A stretch of DNA of 64,000 nucleotides from Ceratobasidium sp. AG-K (GCA_037039685.1 JAWNGF010000008.1:1240001-1304000), one strand, 5' to 3'. Shown: positions 13,117 to 25,428, numbered from the stretch's first letter. Program-made: numbers and translations. Notes: a model not told the origin generated them from the letters alone.

Positions 13117-13330
13117 CACCGACCCAAAAAAGAAATGCACACGTGACCAGTTTCACAGTGCAATTCCAGCGACGCTCCCCAGGTCAGTCAGGTAGCTTGG
13201 TGTTCCTGATAGAAAATGTGCAAATATGCCTGTATAATATGTACACAAAAATTTATAATGATTTGTGCTGATATGAGCAAGATAGAGGGAAATGAGTCAA
13301 TCAGCGGCTGTGCATTTCTTTTTTGGGTTT
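13117..13330 (+). repeat. Left TIR of the Tc1-like element
   Basis: This 214-bp arm is the inverted counterpart of 14514-14727. Its outer end (ACCCAAAAAAGAAATGCACA) recurs inverted at its inner end (TGTGCATTTCTTTTTTGGGT), so the arm itself is bounded by inverted 20-mers. Confidence 0.85.
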
Positions 13331-13425
13331 ACTCACGGATTTTGCCCCACACACTTTCAGCACCTGCCACGACATAATTGAGCAAATTCTTGTTGTTCTA
13401 TCTGTTGCCACCGCTGCTTCTCTTG

Positions 13426-14442
13426 ATGGGCTACTCATCTGCAGTCACTAAAGCTCGCGTTGTTGATCGACGGAACACTGGGGAAGAGTTTTTGACTATT
13501 GCACTTGACCTTGGGATTCATCCCAGTACCGCACGCCGTATTTACCAACGGTACAACAAAACTGAAGATTTGGAGCAAGTAGCTCTGAAGTTGGGACGTC
13601 CTCGCAAAATATCAGAATGGGATGTCATCACAGCCAAGCTCGCGCTCACACGAGACCCTTCAACGTCTGTAGCCGAGGTTCAACAAGAGATGTTCCCGGA
13701 AATCACCCCCCAAACCCTTTGAAATCACATCCACAACACGGGTCTTCATGCTCGCATTCCCCGCCCGGTTCCTTACCTCAGTGATCAGGCCACAAAGTTG
13801 CGCTTAGCTTGGGCCCAAGTGCACTGCACATGGTCTGAAAATCAATGGCGGCATGTCGCATTTTCAGATGAGTCGATCTTCAAAATTTTCAACTCGAAAG
13901 GCCACCAATATGTCTGGAGGTTTGACGGGCAGGTGCTAGATTCCCGTTATACCAAAAAGACAGTCAAACACGGTGGAGGGAGTGTGGCCACGTGGGGTGT
14001 GATTACAGCGGATGGCATTGGACCGCTCACGTGTATCTCAGGTGTGCTGACCAAGGAGAAATACGTCAAAATCCTTAGTGATGCACTCCCCGACTACCTC
14101 CCTACCCTTTTGATTCCCCAATCTGAGCTGATCTATCAGCGCGACAACAATCCAAAGCATACTTCCAAGATGGCCACGGAGTGGATGGCCTCAAATTCTA
14201 TCCCGGTACTTCCCTGGCCCTCATATAGCCCTGATATGAACTTGATTGAACATGTTTGGGCCCTATTAGAGCGCCAAGTCCGTTGCTGTACTATTTTGCC
14301 CTGTAACAGCACCCAGCTATGGGAAGCATTGAAGGAGGAGTGGGAGGGGATTGAAGCAGCAACTATTAGCAATCTATATGCTTCTATGGTTAACAGAGTG
14401 GATGAGCTGGTAAAGCATAAAGGTGGGAATACTCACTACTAG
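13426..14442 (+). pseudogene. Tc1-like DDE transposase, one in-frame stop
   Basis: The reading frame from ATG 13426 to the stop ending at 14442 (about 338 codons) is interrupted only by a TGA at 13720-13722, where Arg would fit (TL*NHIHNTG). An N-terminal helix-turn-helix (HPSTARRIYQRYNK) and a GRPRK motif are followed by the catalytic triad: Asp in VAFSDESIF, Asp in IYQRDNNPKHTS, and Glu in SPDMNLIEHVW, about 34 residues later, as in DD34E Tc1 transposases. The family would cut and paste at TA sites. This copy is probably inactive unless the stop is suppressed. Confidence 0.88.
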
Positions 14443-14513
14443 TATTTGTATGTTTTCTGTATGTAATTTAATGTGTTACGAGGATTTCTTCCTGGGTGGG
14501 CCAAAAATCAAAC

Positions 14514-14727
14514 AAACCCAAAAAAGAAATGCACAGCTGCTGATTGACTCATTTCCCTCTATCTCGCTCATATCGGCACAAATCATTATAAATTTTTGTG
14601 TACATGTTACACAGGCATATTCGCACATTTTCTATTAGGAACACCAAGCTACCCGACTGACCTGGCAAGCGTTGCTGGAATTGCACCGTGAAACTGGTCA
14701 CGTGTGCATTTCTTTTTTGGGTTGGTG
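14514..14727 (-). repeat. Right TIR of the Tc1-like element
   Basis: Reverse complement of 13117-13330 with a small number of substitutions. It ends GGGTTGGTG before the TA duplication. Confidence 0.85.
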
Positions 14728-15996
14728 TATCTGCATCAACCAATTGGTGGAAATTGCAGACCAGAATTGTAAACTATACAACAAAGTGACAGATCAACAT
14801 CAAATAACAGGGGACGCTGTTTGGGCACAAGGAATTGTATCAAGTGGGAGACCAACAGGAGGTAGTGGAGCAACTGCGGCTCAAACCAACACCCTAACAA
14901 CCAGTCAATTAGGGTTGTCACTAGGAGGAGGAACAGCAACACAAGGACTGAGGGGCTCTATGATGCAATTTGCACCACCCTCATTGGGAGCAACAGCCGC
15001 CCCAACATCTTTGATCTTTGGGAGTGGAAAAACGGAGAAATCAGCAGCATCCAAACCAGCGGAATTCCATGGCAAGCGAGGAGCCAAAGCCAGGGATTTT
15101 ACTTATTCCTGCACAAATTACATCACCAACTCCCACTATGCCACAGCCTTAGATGAAAAGAAAATCTGTCTTATCATTGTGTACCTATGCAGCCCCGCTA
15201 TCAACTGGATTCACCCTTTCCAAGACCTACACAATGCAGGTGTACCCCAAACCATTTTCACAAGTCTAGATGTCTTCCAGCAGGAGTGGGAATTAGCTTT
15301 TGGCAAAATAGAACAAGTGGAGGTCTACAGACAGAAGTACAAGGCACTTTCCCAGACCAAAACAGTGGTCAAATACATCACCCAATTTGGGATTCTGTTG
15401 GCACCACTAGATTACAATGAACAGACCCTGAAAGACGACTTCTATGCAGGGCTCAAGAACAACATCAAGGATATGCTAACGTCCCAGGCCTATAATCGCC
15501 ACAATGCAACACTGCAGGAGCTGTTTACCAGGACCCAGGAGATTGATGCCGCCCTCATTGCCAGGAACATGGAGAAAAAGGGTACTAACACCCTGGAGAG
15601 GGCAACACCGAGTGGCACCCAGAAGTGGGTAACCAAAAGCGCAACAGCACATAGATATCAGAAAGGAGAGACAATTTACACAGTGACTCCCCAGGGTAGC
15701 AAGAAGGGCACAATCGAGTCAATTGGCAAGAACAAACACGGTTTCCTTACCCCCAAAGTCCAATAGGTTGATGAAACAACATCAGAAATCCCCTTTAGTT
15801 TCATCAAACCAGACATTTGCCAGGCCAAGGTGGAAGTAGCAGTGGTCACAAGCAAAACTACCTGTTATTGTTGTCAGAAAAAGGGACATATTGCTAAAGA
15901 CTGCCAAACACAGATAGCAGCCCTGGAAGAAGTTGTTACCAGTGATTCAGAGTTGGGAAAAGGCAGCAACTGAGGGGAGCATCAGGCACCCTAAAG

Positions 15997-18900
15997 TTGG
16001 AATTAGATCATGTAATCTCAGGAAATCAGAAGCAGTCTGCAAATAAAATATATCTTTGTTCCACCAAATATGCAGACCAGCTTTGCATTCCCATCACAAT
16101 TGAGAGCCTGAAAAACCTTATTACCGTGGCCATGATCAACTCAGGGGCATTGGGAAACTTCATTAACTCCAAAAATGTAAAGAAACACAAAATCCCAACA
16201 AAAAGAAGAAGACAGCAAGAAGGGTCCAGGTGATAGATGGACAACCAATAGCAAATGGTTTAATTGACAGGGAATGCACCTTCCAAGTCATTATGAACAA
16301 TCATGTAGAAGAGATTACTTGCAATATTGCACTGTTAGGCCAACACACTGTGGTTCTGGGTATTCCCTGGCTGAAAAGACATAACCCAAAAATCAATTGG
16401 GCAGCAGGAACATTGGAATTTGATTCAGATTACTGCAAGGAAGAATGTCTATATGAGGACTGCAACACTGTAGAAGGGGGAGTAGTTGGTCAACTTCCCA
16501 ACAAATACATGGAATTCAAGGATATTTTTTTGTTTCCAAAGAAGTGGACAAGCTACTGCCACATCAACCATACGACCTCAAAATTGAATTGGAACCCAGT
16601 GCTAAACCCAAGATCAGTGTGGTATACTCCCTCACTAAGGAAGAAGATCAAATCTTGAGAAAATGGATTGACAAAAATTTGGATAAGGGATTCATTGTTC
16701 CTTCCACATCCCAATGGGCATCACCAGTAATGTTTGTCAAGCGGCACAACATAGAAGGCGTTCCCCAACCCCCAAGATTGTGCATGGATTATTGATACTT
16801 CAACAGCCAAACCAAGAAAAACCATTACCCACTGCCTAGAACCAACAATCTTATTGAACAGGTTAAAGGTGCCAAGATCTTCACCAAACTTGATCTCAAA
16901 TCTGGGTACAACCTGGTCAGGGTAGCAGATGAGGATGTTCACAAAACAGTGTTCAGAACCAAATATGGACTGTTTGAAACAAAAGTCATGCCTTTTGGCC
17001 TCACTAATGCACCGGCCACTTTTCAAAACATGATGGATGCTGAGTTCAGGGACATCAAAGGGGTGTATGTGGAAATCTACATTGATGATATCCTAATCTT
17101 CTCCAAAAATCCTGAAGAGCATCCCATGCATGTGAAGGAGGTACTGCGCCGCCTACAATGCCTGGGTCTCTATTGCTCCCTCAAGAAGTGCTCTTTTCAC
17201 ATCCCTAAGGTAGACTATCTAGGGCTAGTCATATCAGGAGAACTGGTTGAGATGCAAGAGGAAAAAATCTTGACAATCAAGAAGTGGCCAACACCCAAGA
17301 ATGTTACAGATGTGCAGATGTTCCTAGGATTTGCGAATTTCTACTGGCGTTTTATCCGAAATTATACCCATATAGTACGACCCCTGTATGATTTGACAAT
17401 GAAAACAAAACAATGGAAATGGGGAACGGAAGCAGAACTTGCCTTCCAGGGACTAATCAAGGAATTCATCAAGGCGCCTATCCTTCTACAACCTGACCAA
17501 GACAAAGGGTTCATCATCGAATGTGACACATTGGACAAAGCTACAGGAGCAGTCCTTAACCAATATGGTCCCAACAACAAACTGCATCCTGTTGCATTTA
17601 TATCCAAAAGCCTATCCCCAGCAGAGCATAACTACAACATCTTTGACTAGGAACTCTTGGCAATCATCAAAGCATTCAAAGAATGGTGTCATCTTTTGGA
17701 AGGAACTGAGATCCCAGTACTGCTCATTACTGATCACAAAAACCTGGAATATTTCATGACCTCTAAAGTGTTAACAAAAAGACAGAACAGATGGGCTGTC
17801 TTCCTCTTGGAGTTTAACTTCCAGATCAAGTACAGAGCTGGCAACCTTAACAGCAAAGCAGATGCACTCAGTCAACAAAGTGACCACGACCTAGAAGGGG
17901 GAGTAGTCCCTCAAAAACCCCGACTTTCACTGCATCTCTTCATCAATTTGGCAGAAGAGGAACCTCAGGGTATGGCATCAACTATGGATATTTGGCAAGC
18001 AGTCAAGGATCAGACACAAAGAGATGACTACGTTACATCAATCTGGGCTTTCCTTAGCAACCACCCAGAAAAAGCACCTGCTTTGGTACAAAAGGAATTT
18101 GAAGACTGGAAGATTAGGAACAACATGTTGTACCGCAAAGGAAGGATCTATGTCCCAAACAACAATGGGATCAAGTGCCAGATCCTAGAACTCCACCACA
18201 ACAATAAAGCAGTTGGACACATGGGTCAAGCAAAAATACTGGAAATGATCAAACAGCAGTATTGGTGGCCATCCATGAAGGCCTATGTCAACAAATACAT
18301 GTCATCATGCGATTTATGCCAGCAGTCAAAACCCATCAATCAACAACCTCTTGGGGAATTACAACCACTTGAACTCCCTTCCAAACCCTGGCAACACATT
18401 TTGGTCAATATGATTGTCAAACTTCCTCTGTCCAAGGGTCTAGACTAAATATTGGTCATTGTTGACACCCTGACTAAGATGGCACACTTCATCCCATGTA
18501 CCAAAAAAACCACGTCACCCAAGCTTGCGGAACTCTTCATGGAACACTGCTGGAAACTACATGGCACCCCAGAAACAGTTGTATCAGATTGTGGACCAAC
18601 CTTTGCATCCAAATTCATGAAGAAGCTCTATCAGGCCCTGAACATCCGGCCTAGACTCTCTACAGCATATCACCCTGAAACTGATGGGCAAATGGAGCAC
18701 ATCAATCAAACAGTCAAGGCTTTCACTTGGACATACTGCGCCTTCAAGCAACACAACTGGGCTTCACTTTTACCCTTTGCTGAATTTGCATATAACAACT
18801 TGTTCCATTCTGGCATTGGTATGACACCTTTCTTTGCCAACTCGGCTCGCCACCCATCAATCAAAGGTGCACCAGTGGAAGATGGTTCTGTCCCAGAAGC

Positions 18901-19546
18901 TGCGGCACATGCGCAACGTATCCAAGACAACCTGGAAGAAGCTAAAGCTAGCTTAACCCTGAGCAAAGAACAGGACAAGGGATATGTGGACAGGCAATGG
19001 CAGGAAGATCCCTTTATCCTGGGCAATAAGGTTTGGCTAAGCCATCAGCACATCATGACCAATCAACCATCTTTGAAATTATTGCATAAACAACTTAGGC
19101 CCTTCACTATCCTGGAAGCAGTAGGGAAGAATGTGTACAAACTACAACTCCCGCCTTCTATGACCATGCATCCAGTAGTCAACGTATCACGCCTAGCCAA
19201 GTACAAGGAAGATGAAATTGAGGGCCACCATGTTGATCCACCCCCACCAATTGAGACACCAGAAGGCGAAGAGGAATATGAGGTGGAACGCATCCAAAGT
19301 TCCAAGGTGGAAAAAGGAATCCTGAAGTACTTTGTCAAATGGAAGGGTTACACTGCGGAACATGACTTGTGGGAACCCAAGGGGAACCTTGGCAACGCAT
19401 CAGAACTCATTAATGAGTTCCACAAGGAACATCCAGACGCAATCAAGGAAGTCAAGTCAGCAGAGCATGTAAAGCCACATGCAAGCAGTCAATTTTGTGT
19501 TGGTAGGAGTGATTGGACTGAATGTAAGGGAACTGCAAAATGCTGA
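15997..19546 (+). pseudogene. G1a pol remnant (protease-RT-RNaseH-integrase-chromodomain)
   Basis: Domains in order: protease (AMINSGALGNFINS, with a D-to-N change in the usual AMIDSGA), RT (YIDDILIFS at about 17080), RNase H (IIECDTLDKATGAVL), zinc-binding and catalytic integrase (SSCDLCQQSK, VSDCGPTF, YHPETDGQMEH), and chromodomain (LKYFVKWKGYTAEHDLWEP at about 19320-19380). It changes frame near 16230 and 16540 and has in-frame stops at 16793-16795 (TGA where G1b has Arg), 17648-17650 and 18446-18448. Non-functional. Confidence 0.85.
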
Positions 19547-20127
19547 GTACTACCTCAGGAGTAGATTGTTGGGGGTATTTATACACTTTTCTTGTGCCCT
19601 TTATAGGCTGACACTGCTACAAACCTGAGCAAGCAAGCTCTATGTGCTGTATGCTCTATGCACAGCCTTGATTCACCAGACATCCAGTGCTCAAATCACC
19701 AGATGTCTGTCCTTTGCCTAAGAAAGAGCAGCACTGGACAACCAGGCAAAGGCTGCACAACTAATTCTGCCAATTGGTTGCTTTCCAGCTATGATCTGCT
19801 ATATCTAACCTGGATTTTGGCTTAATGGGCACTTGGTGCAATGTGTTTGTGTGTACACATGGGTTCCCTTTATTTTCAAACCAAAGGGTCAAATCCAGTA
19901 GGAGAGTACCTAAAAGTGGTCCCGCCCTAATTGCTAGCAATGTAGGGTGGGCTGAACTTGACTCAACAGGACAATTTGCAGCATGTTGAGCTGAGTTATG
20001 TAATAGTTGTTATTAACACACCATTTTTCCAGGTCAGTTTCTACCATCATTATTAACATGATTGTAACATAATGTTTGTAACACTGGTTAGTAACATATC
20101 ACTTAATAACTGCACCCTACACCAGAC

Positions 20128-20738
20128 AAGCAGTGTGCATCCAATAGCCACTGAAGCCAGCAGGACTGGGACTGGGCCGTTTTGCATGGATGGTTGCCAA
20201 GGGAAGTGTGGCTGGGGACCAAAATGGATCTGTTGGTCCATGCAGACCTGGTAACTCTTGATCAGCAATCTAGAGGAGGAGTGAGAAGTGTCTGAAAAAA
20301 GGTTGGGCTAACCAGCACTAATTAGGCTTGCTGACTGTTGCAACAATTGTTATTAGTGCCAATTAGTGCTGATTAGGTTGGTCCCTTTCTACAGACAAAG
20401 ATCATGCCTGGGACTTGCCAACAGGTATGCCAGACTTGTCCTTTAGTCAATCACTATTGTTCAATTGCTCATACTTTGCTGCTTGTGCACAGATATTGCT
20501 GCTGCTTGGACCAAGCTGCTTCCCCACTGTTGCCATTGCATTGTTCTTTGATCTCTAGCACTGCTTGGACTGACTCATTGATGCAATCCAGCCAGACAGC
20601 CATCCTGCAAACTCACTGAGATAAAGAACCCTGGTGGCCATGTGTTCTCTGTGCAGTGCTTGGATTTGAGCACCCAGATGTCACTTCTGACACCATTCCC
20701 TTGTTGCTGATTTTGGATTGAGGCTGTCAACCTGAACT
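20128..20738. other. Intergenic, no gene recognised
   Basis: AT-rich, CpG-poor sequence between the hAT target duplication and the fold-back element. Short open stretches are present but none has a recognisable domain. Confidence 0.4.
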
Positions 20739-21844
20739 CATCTGGAAAACTGGAAAAAGCTAGATGGGGATACATATGACCAGCTAGTATACCTAGCTAA
20801 CCTAGCTCTCCTTGAAAGGTCCTGTGTTTATAGTACTATATAGCAATAAGGAGAATGAGCCAGGCACATCTGGTGGTACATACCTCCAGCTAGCAATCCA
20901 TCATGGCTAGATAGTGCTAGGTTTCTGCTAGCTAGTGCTATATGATGCTAGCTGGTGCTAGGTAGGCATCTGTTCCATGGAAGCCAAAGATGGTAATGCA
21001 CAGAACATTTTTAGACATGACTAAGCAATGACTAAGCAGTGGCTGTGCAAGTCCAGAAGGGGAAATATTGTTGAGCATCAATCATATCAATGTGGATTCT
21101 AATTGATTGTTGCATCAAATCAATCCTTATTAGGCAATGTTTCATCAAAAAAACTCGGCTCTGGGAAAGTATTTCGCCTTTTTTGCACTCATTTCTAGTC
21201 CAAATAAGGTTTGAGTTGGTGATTCATGATCCCCAAGATCAGGAGCATTTTCTGACCAGATTTGGTATTATTGGAAATTCCTCAAATAGAAGTGATATAG
21301 CCATTCTGAGGATGCACCACATGACTTTGAGATCCAGGCCCTTTGACCCCCTTGGACTGCCCATTTACCCCTATTCCCCACCCCCCTGCATCACCCCTTT
21401 GACTCACCTGGGGTATTTTCTAGCATTTAGCCACATTGGTACACAGGGGAAGGGAAACCCCTGGCTAGTTCAGAAGTATGATCAAAATTGCCAATGTTAC
21501 TAAGCATTTGTAACACTTCTGATTTGGTTAAACTGCACAGCCACTGCTTAGTCATTGCTTAGTCATGTCTAAAAATGTTCTGTGCATTACCATCTTTGGC
21601 TTCCATGGAACAGATGCCTACCTAGCACCAGCTAGCATCATATAGCACTAGCTAGCAGAAACCTAGCACTATCTAGCCATGATGGATTGCTAGCTGGAGG
21701 TATGTACCACCAGATGTGCCTGGCTCATTCTCCTTATTGCTATATAGTACTATAAACACAGGACCTTTCAAGGAGAGCTAGGTTAGCTAGGTATACTAGC
21801 TGGTCATATGTATCCCCATCTAGCTTTTTCCAGTTTTCCAGATG
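20739..21844. mobile_element. Fold-back element with 311-bp, apparently identical inverted arms
   Basis: The left arm 20739-21049 and right arm 21534-21844 are inverted copies. Reading both arms base by base I found no mismatch. The arms are rich in CTAGCTAG/GCTAGGT words. The 484-bp centre has a 137-aa open stretch (21090-21503) with no recognised domain. No convincing target duplication was found at the ends, so the superfamily is unknown. It looks like a non-autonomous long-TIR or fold-back transposon, and its RNA would form a long hairpin. Confidence 0.8.
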
Positions 21845-23603
21845 CTTGAGGGTCAAACTGCCTTTCCAGTTCCTGCAGATTGATGAGTGAGCATGTCTGC
21901 TTGTCTTGCCCCTGTCTGTTCACTGACCTGCTCTTGTTCCATAGACTTTGCTGTAATGCACCAAAATGTCAACATCACAGAATCACCAATCTCCTTTCAT
22001 TGATCATGCCACAAGTAGACCCTCCTGGTGATCATTTCCCCTGCAGTCACCCCACATGACTCACTCTCAAAAGATTTGGTGTCCAGGTTGGAGGCTACAT
22101 CAGCTAGCATAACAGGATCACACTGTTGGCACCAGCTCACAGCAGGCAAGAATCATTATCTGCTAGATGCAATATGGCAAGGCAACATGTGCAGGAATTT
22201 CCAGGTTGAGCATGAAAGGGAAGATTGGTAGTTGAACTTGTTGCATCCTTTGATTCTTAGCCTCCCTCTCACAGAGCCCCCATGGTCAAATATGGATTGC
22301 CCCATGCAACAAACAGCAGGATTATGGAACCTGCCAGCCATGTAGGCTCCTGTGACAGACCAAGGAGTATGATTGGGATTTGATGGTTGGTACTGAAAGG
22401 CTTATCAAGTACCACTCTATCTGGCAAATATATTTATACAAGTGGGTGTGATTGTATTTTCCTTGCCACTGCATTGTTGTCTTATCCACCAGATCCAGTA
22501 GCCTCACCATAATCCTCCCTGCAACAGGCACTGAATGCCAGATTGCAGGACCAACCCAAAGCTTGACATGTGAGTCAAATCATTGGATCTACCAGAACCC
22601 AGGGACTGTGATCTTGAACTTTCAGGTGGTGCAGCATCAAATTTTCAGGATGACTGGATTTGGATTTGGATAACCAGATTGATGGCCTGTACCAACCCAT
22701 GCCTCTCATCACTTGGGTTCCAACCAAGACAGTCGACCAGATACTTATCCAAGCATTTTTGTTGGTCAGACACCTTGACACTTGGTCTGACAGTCCAACA
22801 ACTTTAGCAAAGTGGTCAATGCCATACACTTCTTGGGCATGCTCAGATTCATTTCAAAACACATCCCCATGGAAAGATAGCTACTATGGTGTTAGAAAGC
22901 AAGGTGTCACCCAGCCAGAAATCAAGAAATGGTGGACTGGGTTGGTGTAGATGGGGGACCATGGATAACCAAGTGGGTGGGATAGGATGAAGATATTACT
23001 TGGAAGATACAGAGCACTGCAAGTGAGGTGTATTTAAGAAGTGAATGGATATGGTTTCATAATTATCTGGGACACTTGGCCCAGAAAACCTGCAAAATGA
23101 TGTCAATGTGGCATCAGCCTACTATCCAACTGGGATGGTAAAGGATACCTATGTTGGTTGTTGTATACTCATCCAAATAATACATGGACCTATTCAAAAA
23201 GCTCCATGATTAGGACATGCTGGGTTGCCAAGCAACACCCATTCCAAGCATGCCAGGTGTGTAGTTTGAGGGCTGGTCCTTCCACCAGCAATGAACCAGG
23301 AGTTGAGTCCTATCAGCCTCATGTGATGGGGTATGTATTACTGGTATAATAACAAGCAATTATGCAGATGATAGCAAATGACATTGTTGATATTTGCTAC
23401 TTGGACTTGGCCCACAGTGGTGTCTGGGATAGGCTGTCCATGCACACAAACCTCAAATTCCATTCTAGGTAGTTATATCTGGGCACCTGATCACAAGAAG
23501 GTTCATGGTCTGGGTATCTTAGTGCTGTGCTAATCTTTCAGAACCAGACAATGACACAGAACCCCACCACCCCCCCAAGGTCATTGATAACTATACAGAC
23601 ACA
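21845..23603. other. Upstream region of NLRpsi, no gene recognised
   Basis: CpG-poor sequence with short open stretches only, for example 22660-22950 on the plus strand. Before the G4 insertion this was the 5' flank, and presumably the promoter region, of the NLRpsi start codon at 23604. Confidence 0.4.
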
Positions 23604-23614
23604 ATGGACCATCC

Positions 23615-24097
23615 TGTCATGAGCCTAGGTGCAATGACATATTTTTTCTATCTTGTCTTTATTTTTTGAGACAATTTCCTTTTCTGGTATATTGTATAGA
23701 AGGATCTAGATTTAGTCATGTGATCAATTTGTCTCTTGATGTGATATTGCATTTGATTACATATTTGATATCAGAACATTCTGGAATGTTGTCCTTGTTT
23801 GTATATGGCTGTGTGTCTCCATGTATATAAACTGAGGGTTCAAGTCCAGTAACAACCAAGACTTGACCTCCTGTCAATAGGATTCAAGCTTTCTATTCTT
23901 ACTTGGCAGGCTCTCTGCCCTGCTTATACTTAAGACACTCAGGCCTTAGTTGCCACCCATTATTATAACCACACAAACCACCTTTACTTCCATCCACCTT
24001 TGGGTTTAGGGTTTACCCTATACTCATTGTATTCAGCACACAACTTGGGTCCAGGTGTTATAGCTTTTCTTAGTTGTCAGCAAGCTTAGTTGTGACA
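23615..24097 (+). repeat. G4 5' LTR
   Basis: Runs TGTCATGAGCC to TTGTGACA and pairs with 36818-37301. A TATATAA box lies at 23824-23830. AAGACTTGACCT at 23858-23869 is complementary to the primer site AGGTCAAGTCTT at 24100-24111. Confidence 0.92.
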
Positions 24098-25428
24098 CTA
24101 GGTCAAGTCTTTTCAATCACTGTCACATGTGCCACTGATTGCTTTCCCTCCATTTATATAGAACATACACAGGAAAATGGGCACAGTGCAACCAATAACA
24201 AGCTATACTTGATATAGGCTGGTAGTTGTTAGCCACTGTATGCTGTCAGTGAACCCAATCATTAACCTCTTTTGGGCTCAAGCAGCTTTAGTCAGCAGAG
24301 GCAGCTGCTTGTAGAGAATCTGCTTTTTCTCATGTTTGCCAGAACTGTAATAATTAGTAGGAACTGTCCAACACTAGTTGTAGATGCAAAAGCTTAGTGC
24401 ACAATGCCCTTTGTCCTATTGTTCCCCCATCCACAAGTTGTCCCACCACAGGCACTTGTGTGAATTGCCTTCCAGTACAGGGCAGCAGCCAATCAGCACC
24501 AAGTGCAAAGTCATCACTGGGCCCCCCTGTATCACTCCACTCCATCTTGCATCACATCCAGCAGTAAGTGCTGACAAATGCTCTGCCCATATAAAAACAT
24601 TAAATGTTGTCTAGTGGTCCATAGACCCAGATACCTCCAGAAATTTGGTAGCACCTGCCAAGAACTCATGCAGAAGCTTGAACCACTGGGCATTTACTGG
24701 GACAATTCTCACCTTATTGCACCTCTAGTCAACTCTTGGCCTCACCACCATCACCAGCTATGTCAAAGGAGCATGATTACTTTAACTATACTGTACAACC
24801 CCCTGTAGTGAAATTCCCCCCTGAAGCAGAACAACCATAATTCCGGCCTTTTCTTTGGTTTTTTTTTGGCCTTGTCTTATTTGATGCATTGTTAAATGGT
24901 ACTCACATTTTATGTACCAATTATCAGAGCAATACATGCATGTTTAGAGCTTGATTGGGGGGAAAATCTTTGGTTTCAGCCAAACACCTCATCTCAAAGA
25001 TTGTCTACAGACCTGTATTTACTCCTCTGAATCTTCAGAATTGCCAGATTCATAGCCCTGATCCTCCTGGACAATTTGAGCACCCCAGCCATGGCTGCAT
25101 GGTTGTCCTTGCACTCTACCACGGCCTTTGGTTGCAAGGGATCACCAAGAGATCACATGTTTTGCATCTGGGGTTTTCAGTGCCAAACCCCCCCAAAAAA
25201 TATTCTCAAAGTATCTCCATCAAACATGATTGGAATAGCTTGAATTTTTAACAGTAGATACATGAGCTCAAATAGTAGCTATAAGCAAAAAACTGATGCT
25301 GGAAAGTTGCCCATTGTTGCGTTGTGGGTGTGTTGCCAAAATCTGTTTCACTTCTGGCAGGCGTACAGTAAACAGCCAAACTCAATGCTTTTATAACAAG
25401 GTTAATTCTAAGAAGGTCATCATACAAC
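24098..25428 (+). other. G4 leader with primer site
   Basis: The primer site AGGTCAAGTCTT starts at 24100, two bases after the LTR. The remaining 1.3 kb before the gag ATG has no recognisable coding sequence. It is unusually long for a Gypsy leader, so it may hold an older insertion or lost sequence. Confidence 0.55.

Larger units (their letters stand above)
13117..14727 (+). mobile_element. Tc1/mariner-like element with 214-bp terminal inverted repeats
   Basis: Flanked by a TA duplication (13115-13116 and 14728-14729). The terminal repeats, 13117-13330 and 14514-14727, are both 214 bp and begin CACC(G/A)ACCCAAAAAAGAAA. It encodes one DDE transposase between the arms. It inserted in the gag of G1a, whose reading resumes after the right TA. 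Total length 1611 bp. Confidence 0.9.
12700..15976 (+). pseudogene. G1a gag remnant, split by the Tc1-like element
   Basis: The coding homology starts near 12700, runs to about 13114 (ERLEHIEQWILHNRDDGN), and resumes after the insertion at about 14730 (QLVEIADQNCKLYN). It continues through the capsid-like region (ARDFTYSCTNYI) to a stop at 15764-15766 where G1b has a Trp. A CCHC zinc knuckle (CYCCQKKGHIAKDC) follows at about 15865-15905, and the conserved GGGAAAA at 15955-15961 precedes the gag stop at about 15971. Not translatable as one protein. Confidence 0.8.
11842..19558 (+). mobile_element. G1a: degenerate Ty3/Gypsy chromovirus copy, 3' truncated
   Basis: Same family as intact G1b (44213-51325): the 5' LTR, the roughly 400-nt leader, gag, and pol to the end of the chromodomain align by eye. 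The copy is decayed, with frameshifts near 16230 and 16540 and several stops. It is interrupted in gag by a Tc1-like element (13117-14727). Similarity stops just after the chromodomain (EAIKEV, about 19450); no 3' LTR or 3' accessory ORF is present, so the 3' end was deleted. It sits inside the hAT element, so it inserted after that. The 3' boundary given is approximate. Confidence 0.85.
10887..20119. mobile_element. hAT-like DNA transposon (nested, non-autonomous here)
   Basis: The two ends are perfect 19-bp inverted repeats, TAGGGTGCAGTTATTAAGT at 10887-10905 and its reverse complement at 20101-20119. The flanks are a perfect 8-bp direct duplication, CACCAGAC at 10879-10886 and 20120-20127. 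An 8-bp duplication with a TAGGGTG-type end is the hallmark of the hAT superfamily. Most of the interior is the later insertion G1a (from 11842), so the element's own DNA is about 955 bp on the left plus about 560 bp on the right. GTTAATAAC-type motifs recur near both ends as subterminal repeats. No hAT transposase or dimerisation domain was recognised. Confidence 0.85.

Noticed and set aside
21090..21503. 137-aa ORF in the centre of the fold-back element as a transposase
   Set aside because: No catalytic motif or domain seen; the centre is too short for known transposases.
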